64,000 nt of DNA. It comes from Gemmatimonadota bacterium (GTDB taxonomy: Bacteria; Gemmatimonadota; Gemmatimonadetes; Gemmatimonadales; GWC2-71-9). Numbering within the stretch: the first letter of the stretch is position 1; each line of letters opens with the position of its first letter. This document shows positions 1 through 9,395 of the stretch, piece by piece. A program made the translations under genes and the position numbers. A model generated the notes under the pieces. The model saw only the letters and a list, made by a program, of their open reading frames with translations. It was not told the origin of the DNA and made no database searches. Location of the stretch: positions 26,990-90,989 of the forward strand of contig QHTT01000066.1 of assembly GCA_003220935.1 (NCBI GenBank). The letters are read 5' to 3'.

Positions 1-117
1 CCATCTCTATTGCGCGCCGCGAGTTAACTCGTTCTCAGCCGCTGCGGTGCGGTTCCGACCGCGTTCGCATTCGCAACAGCGGAAAACGGAGCTATGTTAG
101 CGGCGCGCGGTGAGACC

Positions 118-132
118 CCGGTTAGAAACCGG
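118..132. promoter_or_regulatory. Perfect inverted repeat CCGGTT-AGA-AACCGG 8 nt before the SARP GTG start
   Basis: seen directly at 118-132. Confidence 0.3.
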
Positions 133-140
133 TCAAACGA

Positions 141-2096
141 GTGCGTGCGGTGCTGCAACTCAGGACCTTCGGCGGATTGTCGATTGAAGCGAACGGCGCT
201 CCTCTCACGGGAGCGGCCGTGCAGCGCAAGACGCTCGCCCTCCTCTCCCTCCTCGCCGCTGCGGGCAAGAATGGGGTGAGCCGGGACAAGCTGGTCGCCT
301 ACCTCTGGCCCGAGAGCGACGCCGAGCACAGCCGCAGTCTCCTCAAGCAAGCCTGCTACGCGCTGCGGCGCGATCTCCACGAGCCTGAGCTGTTCCTCGG
401 CACGACGGAGCTGCGCTTCAATCCCGAGGCCATTACAAGCGACATGCAGGTCTTCGAAGAGGCTCTGCGGGTGGGCGATCGCTCTCGCGCGGTGGAGGTA
501 TACTGCGCGCCGTTCCTCGACGGCTTCTATCTGAATGAAGCGGAGGAGTTCGAACGCTGGGTGGAGGACAAGCGTGCGCGCTTGGCGGAGCAAGCACGCG
601 ACGCGCTCGAGTCGCTCGCGACCGCCGCAGCGGCGAGCGGCGATGCCCGCGCAGCCGTCGCATGGTGGCGCCGCCTGACCGCGCTCGATCCGTTGAACTC
701 GCACGCGGCGGTGGGGCTCATGACCGCGCTCGCCGCGCTAGGCGAGCGGGGTGCGGCGATCGAGCACGGCCTCGCGCACGCCGCCTTCTTGCAGGCGGAG
801 CTCCATGCAGCACCTCCCAGCGCCGTGACCGAGCTCGTCGAGCGTCTGCGACACGGATCGGGTGACCTGGTGGTGAAGTCACGCGACCGACGAGCTGTGG
901 CCGGGCCCGAACCAGTGAAGCGCGAGACCCCGCCACGTCGGCGTCGCTCCGCACGTGCCGGCCTGATCACGGCGGGATCCCTGGTCCTCGTTGCAGCCGG
1001 AATTGCGGCGCTCAGCGTCGGAACGCACGGCTCCACCCCGGTCCTCGCCGTTGGCGCCATCCGCGACTACGCCGATACGGACGACGCCGCGCCGACAGTG
1101 GCCGAGATGCTCGCGACCAACCTCGCGCGCGTGCCCAGGTTGCACGTCCTCAGTACTGCGCGACTCTACGAGCTGCTCGGTTCTGTGAAGGGCCCCGCCC
1201 AGGAGAGTACGGAGATGACGCGGGTGGCGCGGGCGGCGCGAGCGAACCAGCTGCTGGAGGGCGCCTTGTATCGTCGTCCGGGGAACCGCCTACGGCTGGA
1301 GCTGCAACGGATCGACGTGCAGAGCGGAGTGGTGCTGGGAGCGTACGCCGTCGAGGGCAAAGATGCGTTCGCGGTGACCGACTCCGCCACGGCTGCCCTG
1401 GCCGCCAGCTTCGGGGTGAGCGCCGATACCATCCGCGTAGCCGACGTCACGACGCGCTCGTTCGCCGCGTATCGGCTGTACGTCGCAGGACTCCGGGCCC
1501 TGTACCGGGACGAGGACTCCCCGGGGGCGCTCCGAATGTTCGAGGCGGCGCTGGCCGAGGACTCGGGGTTCGCGATGGCCGCCTACTACGCTGGAGTGAT
1601 CGACCCGATCCTCTCGGGGCCCGAGTCGCACCTGGCCCAGGCGGTGCGCTTGGCGGCGTACGCCTCCGACCGCGAGCGCTTGCTCATTCGCGCGGCTTGG
1701 GCGCGGGAAGCGATGGATCCAGGCGACCTGGCGATCGCCGAGACACTGGCCATCCGCTACCCGGCGGAGCCGGACGGCCACTACTTCGAGGGAATCGCGC
1801 GGCGGGCTGCGCGGGGCGACGGTGCGGTGCCGGGGTTGCGAGGCGTTGGCGAATATCGTGACCGCGTACGGAATGGCCGACTCCCTTCCGGCGGCGGAGC
1901 GCGCAGCGCGCGAGTTTCTGGTGCTGCAGCCCCGTTCAACCGGGGCGCGGCTAGCGCTCGCGGTGACGCTCGAGCACGCCGGCCGCTTCGACGAGGCACT
2001 CACCGCGTACGACTCCGTCTTGCATCTGTCCCCAACTACGAGCGACAACATCTACTTCCGCGTACCGATGGCCACTCGCCGCGGCGACTTCGCTGA
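141..2096 (+). CDS. SARP/BTAD-type transcriptional regulator with TPR-like C-terminus (5' part; frame lost after about 1800)
   Basis: GTG start; N-terminus MRAVLQLRTFGGLSIEANGAPLTGAAVQRKTLALLSLLA...DKLVAYLWPESD is BTAD/SARP-like; a TM segment follows near aa 275; sequence after about 1800 looks out of frame and continues in the next ORF. Confidence 0.75.
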   Translation: MRAVLQLRTFGGLSIEANGAPLTGAAVQRKTLALLSLLAAAGKNGVSRDKLVAYLWPESDAEHSRSLLKQACYALRRDLHEPELFLGTTELRFNPEAITSDMQVFEEALRVGDRSRAVEVYCAPFLDGFYLNEAEEFERWVEDKRARLAEQARDALESLATAAAASGDARAAVAWWRRLTALDPLNSHAAVGLMTALAALGERGAAIEHGLAHAAFLQAELHAAPPSAVTELVERLRHGSGDLVVKSRDRRAVAGPEPVKRETPPRRRRSARAGLITAGSLVLVAAGIAALSVGTHGSTPVLAVGAIRDYADTDDAAPTVAEMLATNLARVPRLHVLSTARLYELLGSVKGPAQESTEMTRVARAARANQLLEGALYRRPGNRLRLELQRIDVQSGVVLGAYAVEGKDAFAVTDSATAALAASFGVSADTIRVADVTTRSFAAYRLYVAGLRALYRDEDSPGALRMFEAALAEDSGFAMAAYYAGVIDPILSGPESHLAQAVRLAAYASDRERLLIRAAWAREAMDPGDLAIAETLAIRYPAEPDGHYFEGIARRAARGDGAVPGLRGVGEYRDRVRNGRLPSGGGARSARVSGAAAPFNRGAASARGDARARRPLRRGTHRVRLRLASVPNYERQHLLPRTDGHSPRRLR

Positions 2097-2949
2097 GGCT
2101 GACGCTCTGTTACGCCCGAACCAACGGCACGCAACCCCGGCGCAGCAGTGGGGAGCGTGGTGGTGGAGATCGACCAGCTTTCGTTATCAAGGAAGACTGA
2201 GAGAGGCCCTCGCTATCGCTCGGGAGATGCGTGCAGTGGAGTACGACTCTGTCACCTCGCCACCCAGACCTCCGTACAACGCGAGCCTGATTAGGGGCGC
2301 GGTTCTGCTGGAGATGGGCCATGCGCGGGAGGCCGCCGCGCTGTTTGACTCGCTCGCCACGTTCTACGCCCGCGATCGCCTGGTGGGCGGTCGATACGCA
2401 CGGTACCTCTGCTGGACCCTGACCCACCGCGCGAGCGCGCTCGCGGCTGCCGGGGACACGACCGTGCTCCAGCGTCTGGCGGACAGCCTCGAGGTGCTCG
2501 GCCCGCAGAGCTCGTACGGGCGGGACCGCCGGCTGCACCACCACGTGCGCGGCCTGCTCCTGCTCGCGCGGGGACGACCGGGGGAAGCAGCAGTGGAGTT
2601 CCGGGAGGCGGTGTTTTCCCCGACCTACGGCTACACCCGAACCAACCTCGAGCTAGCCCGCGCCCTGATGATAATCGGCCGGCCGCGCGATGCCGTGGCG
2701 GTTCTCCAGCCGGCCCTCCGCGGTCCCCTCGATGCGTCGAACCTGTATGTGACGCACACCGAGCTGCACGAAATGCTGGCCAGGGCCTTCGAGGCAGCCG
2801 GCGAAGGCGATAGCGCGGTCGCCCACTACCGCTGGGTGGTCCACGCCTGGCGCCGTGCCGACCCCGAATTCCAGCCGCGACGTGACTTCGCCCAGCGACG
2901 GCTCGCGGCGCTGGAAGCGAGGCTCGGCCTCGCGCGATCGGATCCCTGA
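1822..2949 (+). CDS. C-terminal TPR part of the SARP-type regulator (frameshifted continuation)
   Basis: CEALANIVTAYGMADSLPAAERAAREFLVLQPRSTGARLALAVTLEHAGRFDEALTAYDSVL: TPR-like, continues the upstream ORF in another frame. Confidence 0.65.
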   Translation: MRCRGCEALANIVTAYGMADSLPAAERAAREFLVLQPRSTGARLALAVTLEHAGRFDEALTAYDSVLHLSPTTSDNIYFRVPMATRRGDFAEADALLRPNQRHATPAQQWGAWWWRSTSFRYQGRLREALAIAREMRAVEYDSVTSPPRPPYNASLIRGAVLLEMGHAREAAALFDSLATFYARDRLVGGRYARYLCWTLTHRASALAAAGDTTVLQRLADSLEVLGPQSSYGRDRRLHHHVRGLLLLARGRPGEAAVEFREAVFSPTYGYTRTNLELARALMIIGRPRDAVAVLQPALRGPLDASNLYVTHTELHEMLARAFEAAGEGDSAVAHYRWVVHAWRRADPEFQPRRDFAQRRLAALEARLGLARSDP

Positions 2950-3011
2950 CGCATTGAGGCTCCGAAGGCCCGCGCGTACCGCACGATTACGGAGCCACCG
3001 AGGCCGATCAC

Positions 3012-3335
3012 TCAGAGCTTCAGCAGCGCGATCACGGTTCCGAGCGTCCCCACCCAGAGCACGAGCGTGAGCCGAGCCAGCCGTCCCTCCGCCATGCCGA
3101 TGCGGGCGAGAAGGCCCCGTTCGAGCCGTGCCAGCCCGGTCTGGATCTCAGTGCGGAGCTCAGCCGCCCGTTGCTCGAGCTTCGCGTCGAACCGGGCGAA
3201 ATTGAGCTCGTTGAGATCTCGGAGCTCCTGCTTGTACGTGGCATCCACCGCGTTGAACCAGTTCACGAGCTCGTCAACGACCGCGTTTCCGAACTTGTCG
3301 TAGAATTGTTTCGACAGCTTCGCCGTGATCGGCAT
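3012..3335 (-). CDS. Small coiled-coil protein with C-terminal TM helix
   Basis: MPITAKLSKQFYDKFGNAVVDELVNWFNAVDATYKQELRDLNELNFARFDAKLEQRAAELRTEIQTGLARLERGLLARIG...TLVLWVGTLGTVIALLKL. Confidence 0.65.
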   Translation of the reverse strand: MPITAKLSKQFYDKFGNAVVDELVNWFNAVDATYKQELRDLNELNFARFDAKLEQRAAELRTEIQTGLARLERGLLARIGMAEGRLARLTLVLWVGTLGTVIALLKL

Positions 3336-3475
3336 GCAAAGTCCCCAGGTCAATCTCGGCGATACCATAACCTACGCTCGGCACGGGACGGGAATCAAAT
3401 CCGTGCTGCCGGGGGCTTTTCCGCGCGATGAACGCGCTTTGCACCGCCGTTCGCGGCGGTTCACCAACTCATCTC

Positions 3476-4174
3476 TTAGAACCGCGACGCTACCCTCCCC
3501 GCCAGCACGACCCCCACCAGCACGCTCGCCGCCGCCGAGCCGAGGTGCAGCAGCGTCGCCCATTTCGCCCCCTGCCCCGACGCGAGCCGCACCAACCCCG
3601 CGAGCGAGAACGACACCAGCAGCATCCCGATCATCGTCCCGCTCGCGAACGCGACGAAGTAGGCGAGCTGCGCGGCGCGCGTCGGCGCCGCGGCGATGAG
3701 CAGGACGAGTATTGCCGCGCTCCCGGCGAGCCCGTGCAGCAGCCCGAACCCGAGCGAGCGCCGCGCGTCACCCCGTGGGTGTTGATGCACGTGGGCCGCG
3801 CCGTGGGCGTGGCTGTGCAGATGGAGATGAGGGGCACCGTCACTGTGCGTGTGCACGTGCAGGTGCCAGCGCCCGCGCGCGTACCGCAGGAGCACGGATC
3901 CGCCGAGGCCGATCAGGAGCAGCGCGACGAGGAAGTCGGCGGCTGGCCAGAGCCGGTCGGGCAGATGGAGCCCGAACAGCATGATCACCGCTACCACCAC
4001 GCCGACACTCGCCGTGTGCCCGAGCGCCCATGCGAGCCCGAGCCGACAGGCATCGAGCAGGCGACCCTGTCGGGTGGCGAGCGTCGACACCGCAGCGAGG
4101 TGGTCGGGCTCGAACGCGTGACGGAATCCGAGCAGCAGGCCGAGGCCCGCGAGAGCGAGAAGGCTGGGACTCAT
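3476..4174 (-). CDS. NicO/HoxN-like nickel/cobalt transporter family protein with His-rich loop
   Basis: RHAFEPDHLAAV (HX4DH-type motif), multiple TM segments, HLHVHTHSDGAPHLHLHSHAHGAAHVHQH loop. Confidence 0.8.
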   Translation of the reverse strand: MSPSLLALAGLGLLLGFRHAFEPDHLAAVSTLATRQGRLLDACRLGLAWALGHTASVGVVVAVIMLFGLHLPDRLWPAADFLVALLLIGLGGSVLLRYARGRWHLHVHTHSDGAPHLHLHSHAHGAAHVHQHPRGDARRSLGFGLLHGLAGSAAILVLLIAAAPTRAAQLAYFVAFASGTMIGMLLVSFSLAGLVRLASGQGAKWATLLHLGSAAASVLVGVVLAGRVASRF

Positions 4175-4211
4175 GGCGGCCCGCAATTTAGCCTATTCTA
4201 TATGAAGAAAC

Positions 4212-6077
4212 ATGGAACCCGGCCTGATCGCAGCTTCCGAACGGCGGGCGCTCGATGCGGTGCACGCGCGCTACGCTCCCGTGAACGACCGGGTCGCCGC
4301 CATCCTCGAAAACATCCGCAGCGACTGCCGCCAGCTCGCCTCCGAAACCCGCAACCGCGGCAACGAGCGCCAGGTGGAGGAGTTCATCGCCCGGCTCTCC
4401 GCCGAGGTCGGCAACCGGGCCTACGAGGTCAGCCGCCGGGGGGGCCGGGAGCCCGTCGGCCCCGAGGACGCGCGCCGCTGGGAGGCCGCCTGCCGCCGCA
4501 ACGACGCCCCGTGCGTCGTCATCGAGCGCCAGCGCCTTTCCGCGCTCGCGGTCCGTACGACCCGCTGGAACTACTTGTTCACCGTGCCGGGCGCGAGCGA
4601 GGACCGCGTCGTCCTGGTGGCGCACTACGACACCTGGCGCGGTCCCGGCGCGGACGACAACACGACCGGCGAAGAGATCCTCAAGCAGTACCTCCTCGCC
4701 GACTTGCGCGCCGGCCGCCGGCCCGCGCTGACCCACACCTACTTCATGGCCGGCTCCGAGGAGTGCGGGCTGGTCGGGCTCACGTCTCAGATCCTGCTCG
4801 CGCTCGGCCTGCAGGCCGCGAATCTGGCGCTCACGCAGCAGGACTGGCTGTACGGCGCCCTCGCGGTCGCGCTGGCACCGCTCGCCAGCTACCGCTTCGG
4901 CGTCTCGGGGTCGCGCGAGTACGTGAAGACACTCTCGGCCGACGAGCTGCGCCGCATCCGGGGGGTGGTGTCCATCGACTCGGTGGGCGACGGTCGGCTG
5001 TACATCCCCCGCGGCACGATGGGCGCAGACTTTCTGCATGTCTTGATTCCATTTGGAGACTACGACTCGATCAACGACCTGCTGGAGGAGGCAGCCCATC
5101 TGCACGGCATCAAGTACAACAACTTTCTCGCGGGCGGCACCACCGACCACGTGTCGTTCCTGGAGGTGAACAACGGGCTGTGGAGCCGGGCGCGCGATGT
5201 GGTGCGCCGCGCCGCCGCGCGCCTGACGGGCCGCCGCTACACGCCGCCGCTCCGCATCCCCGCCACCGCGCTCGTGGCGATGGTGCCCGGGAAGGCGTCG
5301 CCGATCGTGTTCGGGGGCAAGATTCACACGCCCCGCGACACGCCCGACCGGGTGTACCCCGAGCCGCTGCGCGAAACCCTCCTGATCCTCGATTATTTTT
5401 TTCACCGCCTCGAAGGAGGCACGCGCGTGGGCGAGCCGCGCTTCCTCGACGAGTTCCACTACGCGCGGCTGTACCGTGCGGGCGACGGACACCTCCTCGC
5501 GCTGAAGGATGCCGTCGAGCACAACCGTCGCAACGTGAACGGCGTGTACCGGGTGAAGGCAACGATCGACGGCGCGCGCGCCGTGGCCCACGTTCAAGAG
5601 ATGGTGGGGTGGGGCGTGGAGACGCGGCTGCGCGACCAGGTCGCCGACACGTGCGCCCGGCTGGGCCTCTCCTGGGAACGGGAGCGCATCGCCCAGCTCG
5701 AGGTCATCGGGGACGGCACACGGCTGCACTTCGCCCGCAAGCTCGGGCCATGGCGGCGGCTCGCACAGCTCTACCACCGCGCTGTCGCCGCCTGCCAGGC
5801 GGTCGTGCGCCGCTTCATCTTCGTCACGTTCTTTGTGCTGGCGTACGTGCTGGCGCAGGCGTTCGGCTGGGCGTTCGACGTGGCGTTCGACCTGTCCCCG
5901 CGCTTCGCGATCTGGGTCGCGAGCCACACCACCGTGACGCTGGTCGCAGTGGTGGTGACCGAGCTCGCGATCCTACTCTACCTGATGGCGCGGCGCATAC
6001 CTACGTGGATAGACAACGGGTACAGGCACGAGAACAGGGCCGACAATTTGGGGAGTTTAAGACGCGTGCGGGAATAG
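4212..6077 (+). CDS. M28-family Zn peptidase with C-terminal TM segments
   Basis: VVLVAHYDTWRGPGADDNTTGEEIL, GSEECGLVG, IDSVGDG; C-terminal hydrophobic helices. Confidence 0.8.
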   Translation: MEPGLIAASERRALDAVHARYAPVNDRVAAILENIRSDCRQLASETRNRGNERQVEEFIARLSAEVGNRAYEVSRRGGREPVGPEDARRWEAACRRNDAPCVVIERQRLSALAVRTTRWNYLFTVPGASEDRVVLVAHYDTWRGPGADDNTTGEEILKQYLLADLRAGRRPALTHTYFMAGSEECGLVGLTSQILLALGLQAANLALTQQDWLYGALAVALAPLASYRFGVSGSREYVKTLSADELRRIRGVVSIDSVGDGRLYIPRGTMGADFLHVLIPFGDYDSINDLLEEAAHLHGIKYNNFLAGGTTDHVSFLEVNNGLWSRARDVVRRAAARLTGRRYTPPLRIPATALVAMVPGKASPIVFGGKIHTPRDTPDRVYPEPLRETLLILDYFFHRLEGGTRVGEPRFLDEFHYARLYRAGDGHLLALKDAVEHNRRNVNGVYRVKATIDGARAVAHVQEMVGWGVETRLRDQVADTCARLGLSWERERIAQLEVIGDGTRLHFARKLGPWRRLAQLYHRAVAACQAVVRRFIFVTFFVLAYVLAQAFGWAFDVAFDLSPRFAIWVASHTTVTLVAVVVTELAILLYLMARRIPTWIDNGYRHENRADNLGSLRRVRE

Positions 6078-6255
6078 ACGATGAGGGAGACGCCAAGGTG
6101 CCGAGACGCTGAGTGGATGTGAGGCGTAAGACGATAGGCGAGACCTATTTACTGACCCCTAGGATCCGCTCGGCGTATCTGCGACGCGGCGTCTTGCTTG
6201 CCGGCGCGTTCCCTGCAACAACCTTTTGACCCCTAAGCCCTATCAAATCGGGCAC

Positions 6256-6858
6256 ATGGAGCTCACCAGTCCCGGGGTGACGACACTGCGACGAGATCCG
6301 GACCAGGCGGCGACGGGCGCGGGGGGCGCGGGGGGCGGGGGGGACGCGGAAACAGCCGATGTGGCGCTCGCCGCCAGTGGCGACGGGCGCGCGTTCGAGC
6401 GGCTGTACCGGGGCCACGTGGCCCGAGTGCACAGCCTGGCGCGGCGCATGATCGGCCCGGAGGCGGCCGACGACGTCACCCAGGACGTGTTCGTCCGGGC
6501 TTGGACCAAGCTCGCGACGTTCCGCGGCGAGGCGGCGTTCGGCACCTGGCTCCACCGGCTGGCGATCAACGTGATCCTGGCGCGCCGCACGTCGCTCGGC
6601 ACGGAGCGCGGGCGGTATCACGACGGGGAGGACGTGTTGGACGCGGTGCCGAGCCGCCCTGTCGCGAACGAGCTGTCGCTCGATTTCCAGGAGGCGATCG
6701 GCCGGCTCCCCGACGGCGCGCGCGAGGTGTTCGTGCTGCACGACATGGAGGGCTATAAGCACGACGAGATCGCGGACATGCTCGGCATCGTGCCCGGTAC
6801 TTCGAAATCGCAGCTGCATCACGCACGGATGGCGTTGAGGAAGCACCTCGATCGATGA
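6256..6858 (+). CDS. RNA polymerase ECF sigma factor
   Basis: AFERLYRGHVARVHSLARRMIGPEAADDVTQDVFVRAWTKL...GTWLHRLAINV...REVFVLHDMEGYKHDEIADMLGIVPGTSKSQLHHARMALRKHL. Confidence 0.92.
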   Translation: MELTSPGVTTLRRDPDQAATGAGGAGGGGDAETADVALAASGDGRAFERLYRGHVARVHSLARRMIGPEAADDVTQDVFVRAWTKLATFRGEAAFGTWLHRLAINVILARRTSLGTERGRYHDGEDVLDAVPSRPVANELSLDFQEAIGRLPDGAREVFVLHDMEGYKHDEIADMLGIVPGTSKSQLHHARMALRKHLDR

Positions 6859-6871
6859 GGGTGGAGGCATC

Positions 6872-7567
6872 ATGAAAGACCAATGGACTGATCGGCTGTC
6901 CGGCTACCTCGACGGTGATCTGGGCGTGGCCGAGCGGGGCGCGCTCGAGGCTCATCTCGCCGGCTGCCCGGCGTGCGAGGCCACGCTGGACGAGCTGCGC
7001 CGAGTGGTGGCGCGCGCGCAGGCGCTCGAAGACCAGCCGCCGGCGACCGACCTGTGGCCCGCCATCGCGGAGCAGATCGGGGTGTCATCGGGCGCGCACC
7101 GCGTGGTGAGTCTCGCGGCGCACCGCGCCCGCCGCCGCGTCTCGCTCACGGTGGCGCAGCTCGCGGCGGCTGCCGCCGTACTGCTGCTGCTCGGCTCGGG
7201 CGGCGCCTACCTGGCGCTGCACCGCTCGACGCAGGACAACCGCCCGCTTGCGCGGCGCCAAACCGGCATCGAGCCGGTTACTGGCACGATCGGGTGGGTG
7301 CAGAAGACGAGTGCCAGCTACGACTCCGCCGTCGCCGAGCTGCAGGGCGCCCTGGAGCAGGGGCGCAACAGCGGCCGGCTCGACAGCGCTACCGTGCGCG
7401 TGCTCACCCAGAGCCTGGTGACGATCGACTCCGCGATCGTGCAGGCGCGACGGGCGCTCGCGGCCGATCCCGGCAGCGCCTATCTGAATCAACACCTCGC
7501 CGACACCATGCGGCGCAAGCTGGAGCTGCTGCGGCGCGCCAACACGCTCGTGCCGGCCAGGACTTAG
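6872..7567 (+). CDS. Anti-sigma factor with zinc-finger-type N-terminus
   Basis: WTDRLSGYLDGDLGVAERGALEAHLAGCPACEATLDELRRVV then a single TM; directly after the ECF sigma. Confidence 0.85.
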   Translation: MKDQWTDRLSGYLDGDLGVAERGALEAHLAGCPACEATLDELRRVVARAQALEDQPPATDLWPAIAEQIGVSSGAHRVVSLAAHRARRRVSLTVAQLAAAAAVLLLLGSGGAYLALHRSTQDNRPLARRQTGIEPVTGTIGWVQKTSASYDSAVAELQGALEQGRNSGRLDSATVRVLTQSLVTIDSAIVQARRALAADPGSAYLNQHLADTMRRKLELLRRANTLVPART

Positions 7568-7580
7568 GGGGAAAGACATC

Positions 7581-8459
7581 GTGCTCTTGAACGTCGCGGC
7601 CGTCATCACGCTGGTTGTGACCCAGCAGACCGATACGACCGTGCCCGTCCGGCCAGGCATGCGGCTCGACGTCGACAACTTCGGCGGCGAGATCGTGGTG
7701 CGGGCCTGGAACCAGAACGCCGTGCGCGTGCAGGCGACGCACTCGAGTCGCGACCGCATCGATGTCGGGGTCGGGAGCTCGACCGTGAGCGTGAAGGCCG
7801 AGAGCCGGCGCGGCCTGGCGCAAATGGTGGAGTACCAGATCAGTGCTCCCACCTGGATGGAAATGAATTTGCACGGCGTCTCTACCGACATCGAGGTGGA
7901 CGGCGCGCAGGCTGGTGTCACCGCCGAGACGGTGAACGGCGAAGTCAAAGTGCGCGGTGGCAGCGGGCAGCTGTCCCTCAAGTCGGTGCAGGGAGCGGTG
8001 ACGCTGCAGAACGCCAAGGGGCACATCGACGTCTATACGGTGAACGAGGAGGTGACCCTGGAGAACGTGAGCGGCGACGTCACGGCTGAAACCGTGAGCG
8101 GCGACATCTCGTTGGGGGGGATCGAGTCCGCGAGCGTCGAGGTCAGCACCGTGAGCGGCGACGTCCACTACGACGGCACCATCAAGGACGGCGGCCACTA
8201 CCGATTCGCTACGCACAACGGCGACGTATCGGTGAGCGTTCCGGAGCGGGCCAACGTGACCGTGTCGGTGGCGACGTTCAACGGCGATTTCGACTCCTGC
8301 TTCCCCGTGAGCGTCACTAACACGAGCAAGCACCGATTCAGCTTCACGATCGGATCCGGTAGCGCCCGGGCCGAGCTCGAGACGTTCAACGGCGACATCA
8401 AACTGTGCCGACCCGGGCAGCTGCACGACAAGCGCCACAACGACCAGGAGGACCACTGA
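7581..8459 (+). CDS. DUF4097-type beta-repeat protein
   Basis: repeated TVNGEV/NVSGDVTAETVSGDISL/TVSGDV motifs. Confidence 0.8.
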   Translation: MLLNVAAVITLVVTQQTDTTVPVRPGMRLDVDNFGGEIVVRAWNQNAVRVQATHSSRDRIDVGVGSSTVSVKAESRRGLAQMVEYQISAPTWMEMNLHGVSTDIEVDGAQAGVTAETVNGEVKVRGGSGQLSLKSVQGAVTLQNAKGHIDVYTVNEEVTLENVSGDVTAETVSGDISLGGIESASVEVSTVSGDVHYDGTIKDGGHYRFATHNGDVSVSVPERANVTVSVATFNGDFDSCFPVSVTNTSKHRFSFTIGSGSARAELETFNGDIKLCRPGQLHDKRHNDQEDH

Positions 8460-8461
8460 CC

Positions 8462-9244
8462 ATGCGTGCCATCTCGCTCGCCGCCAGCGTGCTGCTCGCG
8501 GCTGGCGTCCGGCCTGTCGCGGCCCAGGGGGAGTTCCATTGGAGCGGCCGACTCGCGAGCGGCAAGCGGTTGGAGATCAAGGGTGTGAACGGGGATATCC
8601 ACGCCGTCGGCGTGGCTGGCGGCCAGATCGATGTTACGGGCACAAAGCACGCGCGTCGCAGCGATCCCGCGTCCGTCGAGATCAAGGTCGTGGAGTCGAA
8701 CGACGGCGTGACCATCTGCGCCGTCTATCCCACGCCGCGCCACGCGCGGCAGGACAACGAGTGCACGCCGGGCGATCACTGGTCCTCGAGTACCGAGGAC
8801 AACGACGTGGCAGTGGACTTCGAGGTGCGCGTCCCGGCGGGCGTCAAGTTCTACGGGCACACCGTCAACGGCGAGGTGGAAGCGGAACATCTCGGCGCCG
8901 ACGTGTGGGCCTACACGGTGAACGGCAGCGTACGCGTATCCACCACCGGGTACGCCGAAGCGACGACGGTGAACGGATCGATCGCGGCCGCGTTGGGGCG
9001 GGCGGACTGGTCGGATGAGCTCGAGTTCCGCACCGTGAACGGCGGCATCACGCTCGACCTGCCCGCGACGTTCAGCGCCGAAATCCGGGCGGAGACCGTG
9101 AACGGCGACCTGGTGACGGACTTTCCGCTCACGGTCACCGGCAAGTTCGGACCCCGGCACATGCACGGGACGATCGGCAATGGCGGACGCCAGCTTTCCC
9201 TCACGACCGTCAACGGGAGCATTAGGCTGCGCAAGGCCACGTGA
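8462..9244 (+). CDS. DUF4097-type beta-repeat protein, signal peptide
   Basis: MRAISLAASVLLAAGVRPVAAQ signal; repeated TVNGEV/TVNGSI/TVNGDL motifs. Confidence 0.8.
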   Translation: MRAISLAASVLLAAGVRPVAAQGEFHWSGRLASGKRLEIKGVNGDIHAVGVAGGQIDVTGTKHARRSDPASVEIKVVESNDGVTICAVYPTPRHARQDNECTPGDHWSSSTEDNDVAVDFEVRVPAGVKFYGHTVNGEVEAEHLGADVWAYTVNGSVRVSTTGYAEATTVNGSIAAALGRADWSDELEFRTVNGGITLDLPATFSAEIRAETVNGDLVTDFPLTVTGKFGPRHMHGTIGNGGRQLSLTTVNGSIRLRKAT

Positions 9245-9258
9245 ACGGTGACGTCTCG

Positions 9259-9289
9259 GTAGGGGGCGCAGCATGCTGCGCCCCTACCA
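9259..9289. repeat. Dispersed palindrome GGTAGGGG(G)CGCAGCATGCTGCGCCCCTACC, terminator-like
   Basis: near-perfect palindrome right after the DUF4097 stop; second copy at 17024-17051. Confidence 0.7.
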
Positions 9290-9395
9290 CGCCCGCACAC
9301 TCGTTTTCGCATTAATCCGGCCCCACCTGCAACAGCCCGGTACCTAATCCTTAGGCTCTGTGACGTAGCGTAGCCCCGTCTTCGGTAAGGGGCCC

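Noticed and set aside
24-704. 226-aa minus-strand ORF and other long antisense ORFs (e.g. 4188..5927, 12874..14832, 30806..33247, 55768..56961, 60431..62941)
   Set aside because: Opposite strand of well-supported genes; low-complexity Arg/Ala/Pro/His-rich translations typical of spurious ORFs in high-GC DNA.
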